Part shown: positions 1-11,303 of the stretch, in pieces | Layout: every line of letters begins with the position of its first letter | Position numbering within the stretch: position 1 is the first letter of the stretch | DNA from: Platycnemis pennipes | Lineage: Eukaryota > Arthropoda > Insecta > Odonata > Platycnemididae | NCBI GenBank assembly: GCA_933228895.1 | Contig: OW121847.1 | Span: 128,878,350-128,942,349, forward strand | Direction of reading: 5' to 3' | Length of the DNA: 64,000 nucleotides | Made by a program: the position numbers and the translations under genes | The notes under the pieces: model-generated | Seen by the model: only the letters and a program-made list of their open reading frames with translations | Told to the model about the DNA's origin: nothing | The model's database searches: none

Positions 1-2312
1 CTATTGTATTTTTGCTTCTGATTCTCAGTGTTTTTTTGGAGGAGAGTTTCTCCTTGTGCTGCAATGGCTTTATTTTTGAAGTCACAATACAATGGTGACA
101 CTCTGGAGCCAACTCCGAGATATACCATGACATATCTGACCATCCTGCAGATAAAATAGGTGTTTTGACAACACTCTTTCATTGGGCCAAGGCTACTTCA
201 GATACAGAAAGCCTAGAAGAGGAAGTGAGGCACTTGAAAACCACATTTTAACTGAAATGATATGGACAAGGAAATCCACATACCCCTTAAAAAGTTCATT
301 AATACCAGGGATAAAGATACAAAGAAGGAGGAAAAATAAAGAGCCAAAGCATAACTCCGCTTCTATAGTACCTAACTAATAATAACTCAAGACTATTGAC
401 TAAACATCCTGTCAATACGACATATATCAACGAGAAAGCTTAAGAACTTCCTGGGAATGGCCAAAGATAGCTTGGAGTTAAAAAAACACCTGGAGTATAG
501 CTTATTTTATTTTAATGCAGGCTATTCTACATTGGGGAACAGGTCAGACTACTGAAAAGCTCCTGAAAAAACCATCAAAGATGCATCAGGCGCCAACATC
601 CAGTGGAGTCTCTGGACTCCACTGGAACTCTGGACTGAAACCCAGAGAGTATCAAGGCTGTGCCGAGCACAGCCTCGAGAAAGACCATTGAATTATCTTA
701 GCCGATACCAAGAATTTGTGCCGCTCAAATAAATTTTGGGATTGTGTTGTGAAGGAGGCAGTGGAAATTCCATTGGAAGATACGAACATCAACCGAGACA
801 ATGGTTTCTATCTAAACAGTCTGTGGAAACCAACATTAAAATAAATACAAAGATCAGGACATCTCTAAACAACCTGAGCCACTGAGAAATCAAAAAGGAG
901 GTTTGGACAAACAGATCTGACTGAGTACGCAACAATCTAAAAAAAAAGTATGTGCTTAACAGTCTTAAACTTCTAATTATTCACTCTGATGATGACGGCA
1001 CACTCAGTTATCAAAATGTTAGTGTCCAATAATGATATCTCTCAGTGTGAAAGCAGAGAAAATTTTATTTTATAGTAACCACTACAAAGATATCTTAGTT
1101 TGAGCTCAGAAAGATCATGGAACATCACAAACATATCTTTTAGATGCATGTGACACATCTGAGACATCTATGTTAAATGTTTGCTATGTGTGGTGAGCCA
1201 CAGCTCATGAGGTGGTGCTGAGAAAGTGGTATGTTGAGTTGCACTGAGGTGTATGAATTTATTAATCATGCATCAAAATTTTCTTCTTTCCTCTCAAAAA
1301 TGGTTCTCTACTAAATTGTTTTTAAACACAGGGAAGACTCAAAACCTTATTTGTAGCCTGCACAATATATCCTTGACATGAAATATCGTGTAAAAAGATA
1401 AGGGTTTTAATTGGACTCTTAAGTTGCTTGGAATGAATAAACCATTGGTGTCAGCAGTAGGTTACCTAAAACAATGTAGGTACATTATAAGGAAAATTAA
1501 GTCACTCATGCCAAATGCTTATTTATGTGACGTATTACATGCATATTTTCATTCTCACTGCCTTAGGGGAAACTATATAGTAGCATATAAAGGTCACTGC
1601 TGACCACTTTATGTCAGAGGTGGTATTATGACAATAAGTACATGGTGAATATCACACGAGATGAGTACTAGACTCCAGAAGTCATAATGGAACTTGCTTT
1701 GAAATGAATAGACTCTATAACCTCAAAAGCTGCACAACACAGAACTTTATGATCAGCATTTATGAAATTATTTGTGATTGAGTTAATTATGATTGGGGAT
1801 GGAATGAATGATTAATTCCGATAATGACAAAAGTACAACAAAAATTAAAAACACGCTAGCACCATGAAGCCTTACACCAAAGATGAAACATCTAAAAATA
1901 CATACATACTTCTCATATCAAGTGGTTTCAAGGCATATGTGGGAGGTGACTATAGCATCAACTCCACATAAAATGAATTGCTACTGAATTTCAAGATAGA
2001 ATGAAGTTTTATATTCTGAACCAAAATAATTACAATTTTTGGAAGAATGTAACTAAAGGTCTGGAAAGCCTTTTACATCACTCTCAGTTTCATAACATAA
2101 TATTAAAGGAAATGAAATTTTAACGAATCCCTGAAACGACCTTTCCCACGGAAAATAGCGGTCATCAACGTTAAAAAAAACTGAAAACATGATTAACATC
2201 CAAATTTGAGTGGGACAAGAAATGATACATTTGAAAATTTCTGTATCTTTTGTTCTCTGTGAACGTACCTATATTTAATGATATCGAAGAATTAGGAATA
2301 TTGAATACAAAC
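1..2312. other. Intronic sequence left of WIPI2-like exon 2; no gene recognised
   Basis: This AT-rich stretch would be the second intron of the minus-strand WIPI2-like gene. I looked for the next WIPI exon (the conserved block after the EQIYE-type motif) on the minus strand and did not find one, so exon 3 probably lies off the left edge. The short open frame at 182-379 has no recognisable domain. No clear repeat or mobile-element coding was seen. Confidence 0.5.
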
Positions 2313-2395
2313 CATTTTCATATATCTGCTCTAAATTGTCGACAGAATTCAAAGAAAAAAGGCGATAGCCAGTCTTGGTGCCCACAGCGAGAGAC
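2313..2395 (-). CDS. WIPI2: WIPI2/Atg18a-like PROPPIN, coding exon 2 (partial gene)
   Basis: This is the second coding exon of a PROPPIN, the seven-bladed WD40-like family that binds PI3P on forming autophagosomes. WIPI2 recruits ATG16L1 for LC3 lipidation. On the minus strand the frame reads SLAVGTKTGYRLFSLNSV, then DNLEQIYEN, which closely matches the start of blade 1 in WIPI1/WIPI2. The acceptor is TTTTAATTGCAG just upstream of 2395. The donor (GTTTGT) directly follows 2313. The exon is 83 nt: it completes the Thr codon split by exon 1, encodes 27 codons and leaves one nucleotide (phase 1). The PI3P-binding FRRG motif would lie in later exons and is not in the window. The exon match to the family is what I see; the function is taken from the family. 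Confidence 0.88.
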
Positions 2396-2798
2396 CTGCA
2401 ATTAAAATGATATACCGATCTTTAGGGTAGGTACTAATAACATAACTTCGGTACATAAATATACCTAAATAACAGTGGATACCACCAAAGGTATCTTTCA
2501 ATTGAGAACAATAATTAGACAAAATTTACACGGTGTTCACATTCGCATAAATTCCTAATGACATTGCTCATTACAAAGTTACGCAAAGAAGACATGATGA
2601 CATCTACAAGACACTTTCACATTTTGCGAAATTTGGATGTCATCCTTTAAAAAATGACTTTTATCATTTTGAAAATTAAAACTAGTCCCCATTGATAAGA
2701 TGACTCCCGAATACCTAAATTACATTAAAAATTTCGGGCCCACAAGAATATTTGGTACGTATTACCAATAAGGACCAGATACCAATACCAAAACTTAC

Positions 2799-2935
2799 GT
2801 GCAATCCTGATTGAAATTAACGAAGAAAACACCACTGTTGGGATCAGCTCCCTGGCTTGCGAGGTTCATGAGTCCTGATATACCAGCCTTCAAACCCTGC
2901 GTCAATACATCTACGTTTCTGGCAAAATTTTGCAT
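2799..2935 (-). CDS. WIPI2: WIPI2/Atg18a-like PROPPIN, coding exon 1 (start)
   Basis: This is the first coding exon, 45 codons plus two nucleotides, ending at a strong GTAAGT donor. It contains LMNLASQGADPNSGVFFVNF followed by NQDC, the hallmark WIPI2 start (MNLASQ, then the FNQD strand of blade 1). I chose the ATG at 2935 because it is the first in-frame ATG: the frame stays open further upstream but has no ATG before an in-frame TAA near 3063. A shorter start at the Met of MNLASQ, as in the human protein, is also possible. Exon 2 follows after a 403 bp intron in the matching phase. WIPI1 cannot be fully excluded, but MNLASQ favours WIPI2/Atg18a. Confidence 0.9.
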
Positions 2936-5124
2936 ATATATTGCGTAAATGTCAGCGACCTTGACAGGCTCACTCCATATTGATATTGACCACAGAAACA
3001 GCTGAGTTAGCGTTGCGCGACTGTTTACAATTCGCGAGAAATGGCGTGATGGAGTTTATGTGGTGAACGTGATGATAATGGGAAATGTGAAAGTAACCGT
3101 TGAGCATGAGCTGTAGCTATTCATAATTTCTATGGCTGCATGTGCTATCACGAGGCGTGGATGATATTAAACCTTCTTATCTTCCAAAATGGTTTTGTCG
3201 AGTCAAGTCAAAAAGAATGTCAAGTCAACAACGAGAGTGTCAACGCCTTGGGATTCATTGAAATGGAGGGGTGATTCATCGTCTCATTATTGGGGAAGAT
3301 AATGGGTCAGGTTTTGAGCAATTCAGGGAAATGGCGTTGTTATCTTCGAACGATGTGGGTTTGCTTCACCAACACAAATGTTCGTAGTGTATACAAATCG
3401 TTTTACAAGCCGGACATAATCTTGACAAATCACTCACGAGCCATGTCTAATATGCATGCCATTCAAAGAGTATACTCTTATTCACGATATCGTGAATTTT
3501 CTGATACATTCCGGATTTTACATTTTATCAATGAAGCCTGTGAAGTTTACTCAGCGTTTTAACATGGGAAGAAGGGAGTATATGAGAAATAGCATATTTT
3601 TTATTAGGTAAAAGATTACATTTGATAGTGAATTCAGGATATAATTTTCTCCATGGTGAGGATGCGTGGGAAAATAATAAGATTTTAAAGCCGTCCATAG
3701 GGTTACGATACTCCCATCAATATCGTTCAACTATTAATTCGAATAATATGAGCATATTAGGTATTCTTGTGGTTTAACGCTATTCTTTGCGCGTCCTCAT
3801 TCTTGTATCAATGGAATTCGTTCATCTCATTGAATTATTGGCGTTCTTCGTTCATAGTGTACGGGCAGTGGCATAGCTCTTTTCATACATCGTTTGCCCT
3901 AAGTAGTCCCTATCTTTAAAATAAATATTAAGCTAGACTATCATAATCAATGATCATCAACTTCTCGAGAGGTTAAGAAAGATAGTAGAGGACTACTGTC
4001 CACTTATAGGTTAGATACTTGGTAGATAACGTACACAATACATTGAGTATTCCAATGACTTTCCTAGTCCTCACCTAAGCCGAATAACAAGGGCGAGCAT
4101 TATTATATAGTTGTCATCGTGAAATACACCGACGTCCAGGCACCGATAATGAAGACGTAATTTCCAAACTTAACTACACAAAAGATTATGAATTCCGGAA
4201 TATATAGGTATGTATAATTACTCCGTATGACATATTGTTTGAAAAGTGTTAGGTCCCGCCTCAAGTACAGAGGTCACGTTTTATCGGGTAGCAGCGGTAA
4301 TACCCGACGGGTATATACTTAATCTTTAATTTTGCCAGTTGGACACCCATATTATGTAATATACGTATGTGATACACTATTAAAACTGTGACTGCTGCGT
4401 GCTACGGCTATATAGCACACAACGTAATTAATCTTTGGTATCTATCATATGTATGTATATTATACACGACCGAATCTACGGCTGCTACCAGCTGCTACGC
4501 TACGGCTCAAAACCAGACGAACGTCGTTGCGCAGCTTGCGCAGTATCGTCTGCGAGTATTGAATGCCGAAAATCTCGAAAATAACGCCAATAATTAAAAC
4601 AAGACTATGTTCAGTAAAAAGTTCAAAATTCTAATTGCGATAATTATTGATGTACTTGATTAATGTTTTTAGTTACTTAGTGTTTAAATCGCGCAGTCAT
4701 ATCTCCACATTCAAGGTCCTTTGGAACAGAGACGGCAATTTATGATGATCTTTCTAAGTTAACATGGTAAATATTGCGTAAGTATGGTGCTAGATATTTT
4801 TTGTATGCTAGCTTGTTCTTGTATTAGAAAGCAGCAATTATGATGGACATGGTTGTGTGGTGGGCTGTTTCAATGAGCCGGAAATATGATTTCAATCTTT
4901 GTTTTTGACCAACATAATTGAAAAGAATTCCTTTTCGTTTTTTTGTGGTATTTCATTGAAATGGTATGTCGAGAAAACACAAAACAGTGGAATTTTGTTG
5001 TGTGACAGTGTTATACCTTGAGGTGAAAATATTTTTCTCCACAGGTGAAAATGTGTTGTTTTAATAGCTATTGTGAATTGCTCAAGCCATGACTCCATTA
5101 TTATTAACATTGAATTCGGTGAAG
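2936..5124. promoter_or_regulatory. Divergent intergenic region between the WIPI2-like and MMD-like genes
   Basis: This 2.2 kb interval separates the start codons of two genes that point away from each other, so it should hold both promoters and both 5' UTRs. The stretch next to WIPI2 (about 2995-3050) is locally richer in CpG. I could not place a TATA box or start site with confidence. Small open frames at 3290-3562 and 4388-4597 have no recognisable domain. Upstream non-coding exons could be hidden here. Confidence 0.5.
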
Positions 5125-5183
5125 ATGAGGTTCAATGCCGAGTTAAAAACACTCCATTCTCATGCTGTTAATAAATTGAAAAG
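5125..5183 (+). CDS. MMD: MMD-like PAQR family protein, coding exon 1 (start)
   Basis: This is a short first exon: ATG, 19 codons and two nucleotides, then a GTACGT donor. It reads MRFNAELKTLHSHAVNKLK and the split codon gives Arg. The MRF start resembles vertebrate MMD, and the two leftover nucleotides join exactly with the single leading nucleotide of the exon at 19026, giving ...KLKR-VNWMNAKAKPD. This fit of phase, start and family N-terminus supports the exon even though it lies 13.8 kb upstream. The encoded segment is the cytosolic N-terminus before the first membrane helix. It is short and has no motif of its own, so a different first exon is possible. Confidence 0.78.
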
Positions 5184-5974
5184 GTACGTCGCAGATCTTG
5201 TATTTCTTCAACCATTGCCAGTTCACTATGTATAATCGCAGTGTGAAATACTTTTATACACCTCCTTCAGTTAAATGTTTTTTTTAGCTTAAGTTTAGCG
5301 TAATTAAGCCATAAGTATCGAATCTATTATGAAATGCATGCATTATTGTGTGTTTATAAGCGCAACTTCACCACATTGGGCGAGGGGAACTTAAGGATTC
5401 CTATCAGGCGAAGGGAGGACAAAGATACTTTCAAGCGTTGTATGCTTTACTTATCCTAACAAATTGGCGGCGATATTCTGGCAGATGCATGAACATTAAC
5501 GTTCAACTCGCTCTTTCGCGCACATTTTTTCTGAAAATTTCCTTTGTTCTGCAACGTTCAAAATTAATATCATTCTATATTACTAAAAATAATACTTGCT
5601 TATTGGAAGTGTAGCACGCATAATTCCTAGGGCCAAAAGTGCCAGTGACAGCTTTGAAAAATCCATTAAAATTGAGCGCAACATTATTAAGTGCAGTAAC
5701 CGAGCGCAGTATTCCCGGTGAAAAAGCAATATATTGCTGGGAAGCAGGCAGTGACACTGCCCCTAGTGTGTATAACTTGCAAGTTGAACACGGGCTTTAA
5801 ATCATTAAAGCAGGCTACAAGTTTGTAGACGAATTTTGTATGACTTTATTTTCGTGCCCTTCTCTGGTATAAATATTTCCATTTGTATTACCATGTACAG
5901 TTTTCCTTGCCCTAAAAAAGCTGTTTCTTAATATTATGTATTATCCAAGGCTACATTTTATCTCTTGTACAAGC

Positions 5975-6957
5975 AGCCAGAAAACATCGAAGATATTCAC
6001 AAGGACCATCTACCGAAGAATAGAATGAAAAGCTGAGAATTTCCTGGTTGAAAATCAATTTGGATTCAGGAAAAGTAAGGTTACAAGAGAAGCAATAATG
6101 ACCCTTAGACTACTCATAGAGAAGGGAATGGAGATGAACAAACCGACCTTCATTGAATTTGTGTATTTAGAGAAGGCTTTTGACAACGTGGATTGGAATT
6201 CAATGCTTTGAATTCTGAAAGGAATTGGAGTGTCCTACAATGATTGAAGAATTATCCACAGTTTGTATAAAACCAAGTAGCTGTGATTAAATCTGGACCT
6301 AGCTGTGAAGAAGCTAGAATAAAGAAAGGAGTGAGACTAGGCTGTCTCCCGTAATTTTTTGTTTTGGAAGGAGCCATCAATGAAATTAAAGAGAAGTCTT
6401 CTGGAGTGAATATCCATGAAGAAACAGTCAGCATGCTACAATTCGCTGATGACATAGCACTCATAGCAAAGACAGAGAGGGATCTGAACAAGATTCTAGT
6501 AACCATTGAAAGGACAATGACCAGATATAAGCTGATGATCAATAAGAGGAAGACTAAGATATTGGTGTGCAGCAAGAGAGAAGAGGCCAAAACCAACGTT
6601 AAACTAGGAAAACGAAAACTTGAAGAGGTGAAAGAGAAATGTTACCTTGGAAGCTGAGTAACCAACTATGGACGAAACAAGAAAGAAATATTCAGCAGAA
6701 TAGCCCAGGCAATGAGGGCATTCTATCGAAGGAGGAATCTACTTACAGCTGGAAATACAAGCATAGAACTAAGGAAACAATTCATCAGAACATACTTATG
6801 GTGCGTGTTTCTTTATGGTAGTGAGGTATGGTCAATGACAGCAGTGGAAAAGAAGAGGGTGGAAGCATTTGAAATGTGGTTCTACAGAAGAATGATGAAG
6901 ATAAAATGGATCGATCGAGTAAGTAATGTGGAAGTCCTAAGAATAGGGGGAGAGTAG
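5975..6957 (+). pseudogene. RTE-like LINE reverse transcriptase fragment (3' part)
   Basis: This is a decayed fragment of a non-LTR retrotransposon reverse transcriptase. Across several frames one can read the QFGFRK finger motif (about 6057), LEKAFDNVDW (first catalytic Asp, about 6170), the eroded KKGVRLGC region (about 6325) and the FADDIALIA catalytic box (about 6442-6470). The thumb follows (6640-6957), with LYGSEVW and FEMWFYRRMMKIKWIDRVSN. This thumb signature is typical of the RTE-like elements common in arthropods. Stops and frameshifts break the frame near 6208, 6247 and 6656. The 5' endonuclease part is missing, and the 3' end stops abruptly where Penelope-like sequence begins. It cannot encode an active enzyme. 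Confidence 0.85.
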
Positions 6958-7450
6958 AGGGAGTCTATGAAATTCCCTGCGGAACATGTGGGAAGAAATA
7001 CATCGGGGAGGCAGGACGCAGTGTCAAAACCCGGCTGGAAGAACACCGATGAGCCACTCGACTGGGACAGACATCGAAGTCGGCAGTGGCAGAACATGCA
7101 GCCGTAGGACATGAGATTGACTTCGAAAAACCTAAAGTCATCACGAAGGTCAACAGATTCAAACCCAGGCTATACCGTGAAGCAATTTAAATAATAAAGA
7201 ACAGAGAAAATTTTCATAGAGATGGTGGCCTCCAAATAAGCCACACGTGGAGGCCCACACTTCACAAACGTTTTTCAATGACATCTCCTTCCATGCCGCA
7301 TCCCTCTTACCCCCTCAGCCCACCCACCTGAGATATATAATACCCTCACCGGCAATGAGGACCTCATATCCCTCTGAAGAAGTGACCAGCAGAGGTCACG
7401 AAATGTTGGGACAATACCTGAACATCACGCGGCACACCCAAATAACATAT
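6958..7450 (+). pseudogene. Penelope-like element 3' fragment with GIY-YIG endonuclease
   Basis: The frame starting GVYEIPCGTCGKKYIGEAG (about 6960-7016) followed by RSVKTRLEEH is the GIY-YIG endonuclease that sits at the C-terminus of Penelope-like retroelements. It shows the paired GVY and YIG motifs, the zinc-knuckle-like Cys pair and the catalytic Arg. Two in-frame stops (about 7051 and 7189) break it. The rest of the domain reads to about 7260 (KPRLYREAI, NRENFHRDGGLQISHTW). The reverse transcriptase is absent. Downstream (7371-7409) lies a CTGAAGA-hairpin-GAAA motif of the kind found at Penelope-like element ends. Confidence 0.85.
7371..7409 (+). ncRNA. Hammerhead-like motif at Penelope-like element 3' end
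   Basis: The sequence CTGAAGA, then a hairpin GTGACC-AGCAGA-GGTCAC, then GAAATG, resembles the catalytic core of a hammerhead ribozyme (CUGANGA, stem II, GAAA). Penelope-like elements are known to carry such ribozymes. One extra A lies between the core and the stem and the second box reads GAAAT instead of GAAAC, so this copy is probably inactive or is only a related structure. Stems I and III were not established. Confidence 0.35.
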
Positions 7451-7459
7451 GAATCATCA

Positions 7460-10400
7460 TGAACTGTGAAAGCTTCAGTGAACAATTGAGACTCCACTAT
7501 TGAGGAAGGTTTTTTTGGGATGACTTAAACATTAGTAGACACTTAAAAGATGCTTAAACAGCTGTAAGTTTGGCCGTAGAAGGAGCCCTTCCCACTAGGT
7601 AAGGGCTCTTCTGCCCTTCCTTTGTGGGAAAGAAATGCGTTCAGAATCATTTCTCAGGTAGAAATGCATTTGATGGATAATGAAATCAACCAGAGGTGGT
7701 TGCTGACCCATTTTTATTTTTTTTATATTTTGTACATAGATAGGTGTTTATACGTATATTACAGATCAGTTCTCGTTATATTTTTAGAGGAAATCATATC
7801 AGAAATATGGGCATTATTGCATGTGCCGGTAGAGTAAAAATATCACTTTTTGATGTTAGCAATTATTGCTACTAATTGCATGTTTTTTATGTTACAGTGA
7901 CCATATTTGTTTTAATACTTTTTAAAAACATTGAAATATGCAAAAGAAAAAATATTTAGGCATCAACTTTCCACATAAAAATTTTGTTTTGTGTGGAAGG
8001 CCAATCATTCAAAATGAGGACCTGGTATCAAAACAAATCCTGTTGGGATCAATACTCTAGATACACATGTATCAGAAAAAAAATGTTTTGTATTGATCCT
8101 GAGTGCCCTTTACCCCCCAAAAAAAATCCAAAATGGGTGGGAACTCATAATTTGACATTTTCAAGGTCTCGTATCTCAAAAGGGGTACCTAGTAAAAAGT
8201 GATATTCTTGGGGAACTAACTTATCATAATAACCTACACTGGATTCATATTTGGAGTTGATGCTCAAAGCCATTTAAATAAGTGTGACGGCTTTTTGGAA
8301 ATTGATGAAAATTGTGCTATATTTCTTACAACTGACATACGTGTAGCATGATATTTTGATTTTTTTAAACAATGATGCATGAACTAGAGCTGGAAGCAGG
8401 AATCATGATCTGAATGCCAGACAAGCCACACTCTTTTGTGAGCATTGTGGCTGTTTACCAGAAGCAGGATTGAAACTTGTCTTTTTATAAACTGCAAAAT
8501 CCCATTTAAAATGCATATTTTTCATGTTAAGACTGAAATAATGTAATACTGTTGCCTTCAAATGTTTCTTTTATGCTACATTTCCGCATTTTGTATTTAA
8601 TGTTTTCGAAAGTTAGAAAGCCAGACAACTTGGCTTCATTGAAAAAAGCCAGCTGGATGCTCACAATATAATAAACAGGTAGTACATATGTGGCAATATC
8701 CAGGTGTGCGTAATCACAAGTTAATTTAATTTCATGCACTCCTTTACTATAAGCCACATGCATAATAATTATAGAAAATAAAAGTCACGATTCCCTTCCA
8801 GCATGATGAAAAATTCCTTTCCTTCTAAATAATATAATAAAACACACAACAGTTATTGCACAATAATATAGTTGATCAACTAGAAAACAATCTTTGCTAT
8901 GCATTATTTCAATCCAATGAAGGGTAACCATGGTAACCATTCAAAAAAATTTTTAGACATATTGTAGACATTTGATATCAATAGTCATTGAAGACATCCT
9001 GTCATTATTTAAGGGATATTTTGTGACATGTGGGTATACCATAGCAGCAGTATACCTATAGCAGTATACTGCTAAAACAGTTTTCACATCTACATTATAT
9101 AATATTTAAATTATCCAAATATATTTCAAATCAAGAGTTTAAAATATTTCTAAATGTTTTAATGGCTCTAAATATATTTTTAATATTACAATATTGGTGC
9201 TATGAAAATAGTGAAAAACTTAAACACTATAAAAATGTTTCAGATACTTCTCACATACCTATTTTTTAAACAAAATGAAATAACAATGTATGAAATTTTA
9301 AAAGAACAAACCTCACACATTATTTAAAAATTATGAAAACTCATCTTATGACTTTTTAAAAAAAATTATTTGAGATTATTTGAAAATCATTTTTTGATAT
9401 TCTTTTGTTACTTGGGTACTTACATTTCCCACCTCTTCCAAATAACACAAATAATCTAAGCCATAGTCCCCTTGCAGTAACAAACTTACCCCTTGACCTA
9501 ACTAATCCTTACTAACAAGCAAATGGGAACCAGCAAAGACTTAGAGATTATGAGGGAAAAAAATATTCCATTCCTAACCCAGCAAGCACAAAAATGTTTT
9601 ACTCACTTTTACCCCTTAGTTACAGTTTTTACTGGTGTGGGTGCGCACATATTAAAAATAAATGAACATTGCGACATTTTTTAACATAAATAAATTTTCT
9701 CCATTAAAGACAAAAAATGAAACAACTGAAGAGTAACATAAACACCATTATAAAAACAACAATAGTAAGTAGTTGACACAAATGTACTCATTTTAGAACA
9801 AATTAAAAACTTAGCGTAACTAATTGAAACAAAAGGGTAGAGTGAAATTTATCTCATAATATTTCAGCATAATTCAGAAGAATCCTTGACTTTTCAAAGG
9901 ACTCCTGAGAAGCAAAATAGTAAAAATAGTTAGCCATAAGACACCATCTAAAAGTTGCTTAAAAATCTCCCTATGCCTTCGCTAAAAAGCACCAAAGATG
10001 TAAAACACCATTCCTAAATACCTACCTCTTGTTCGCAATAGATCCTTGTTTCGCAGGCATGAAACTAAATCGTGCTGCTACACACGTTTTCATCTTATGA
10101 AACCCTCTTGCTTTCATTACGAACTGGGTAAGGAAAGAATCTGCAAATATGTATCAAGTAAAAAGATATGTCTAGAACAGAATGCACTTTGTAAACACTA
10201 AGACAAAGAATTTTTAAAGCCGTTTCTAAGGTAAAAATATTCCAAAAATTTTAAAATTAACGTAATCGGGAATAGCAATGAAGCAATTGTTATATCTATT
10301 AAGGAAACGTGTTTATAAAATATGCTAGGAATATGTTACTTCATCACATTAACCTACCTCGTGAGTTTTTATGATAACTGGAACACTTTTCTATAACTCA

Positions 10401-10590
10401 AGGTGCACGAAAAACTATCCAACCATTCGCAACTGCACATGTGTTACCGCTCCATTACATACAGAAAATAAATTTTCGCTATCGTGTCGTAGTAGCGTCT
10501 ATTTTTCAATATTCCTTGTTTTCAACTGGAGCTCCCTGCTCCCCATTCGTAGCAACCACAGCAATCTGAAAGCACAGTATATTCCGGATA
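7460..10590. other. AT-rich intronic stretch, no gene recognised
   Basis: No coding domain, array or clear element ends were found. The short open frames at 7622-7837, 7984-8202 and 8527-8763 show no family features. A small self-complementary stretch (GGTAACCATGGTAACC, about 8927) is the only local structure noticed. Confidence 0.5.
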
Positions 10591-10593
10591 CTC

Positions 10594-10966
10594 ACAAGGA
10601 ACATTAACGAAGTGCTACACCCCGATTTGAATCAAATTTGTCAGGCTCGTAGATTACACTGAAAAAATGAATTCCCTGAAATTTTACTTGCCCTCGTGAC
10701 CCACAAGTCGAGATATTAGCAATTAAAAAAATAGCCGAGAATGCAACCCGCCTAACACAGTGACGTCACATTCGCCATCTCAGCGACCGACCTTTCCGCG
10801 GAGGGAGAGCCCCTCCCGGCCGCCGCCGTCATTCGGTGGATGGTGCGGTACGAAAGCAGTCATGGTTAGTTTTACATATACATAATACACTTTAAGCCAC
10901 CATAAAGATGTATGGCAGGGGGTGAATTCACACTAAACATGCATTACATATCTTACATAAAAAGGA
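10594..10966 (+). repeat. Left terminal inverted repeat of the 3.8 kb DNA transposon
   Basis: This is the inverted copy of 14018-14391. It contains a GTGACGTCAC palindrome (about 10761) and a GC-rich block (10795-10835) that stands out from the AT-rich surroundings. Confidence 0.8.
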
Positions 10967-11303
10967 ATCGGCCGGGTCCCTTTCCTCCCGATCTCTTTGG
11001 GCCCTTCCTCCCTTCTGCTTGGGAATAACCCCTGCTCTCGAGGATGTATATGGCAGCAAGTTGCCAATGGATATGTTAAGGGCCTTACTGCTGATGGCTT
11101 ACAGGATTGAGTTTCTTGAATTACGATGAGCGTTGAATCCGATGAGAATTTTAACCCTTCCCGTGTTCCATTACCCATCAGTCTCACTCCTACTTCTTCC
11201 ATGTCCCTACTAGTCTTTCCTCCTTCCCATATTCCTCCCTTCCCATATATAGTGGAGTCGCTCTAATGCTTGCATACAACTGCATAATTTGATGAAGATG
11301 CTT

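Noticed and set aside
4388..4597. Short open frame upstream of MMD as an extra gene or upstream ORF
   Set aside because: Composition resembles local repeat sequence and no splice or family evidence supports it.
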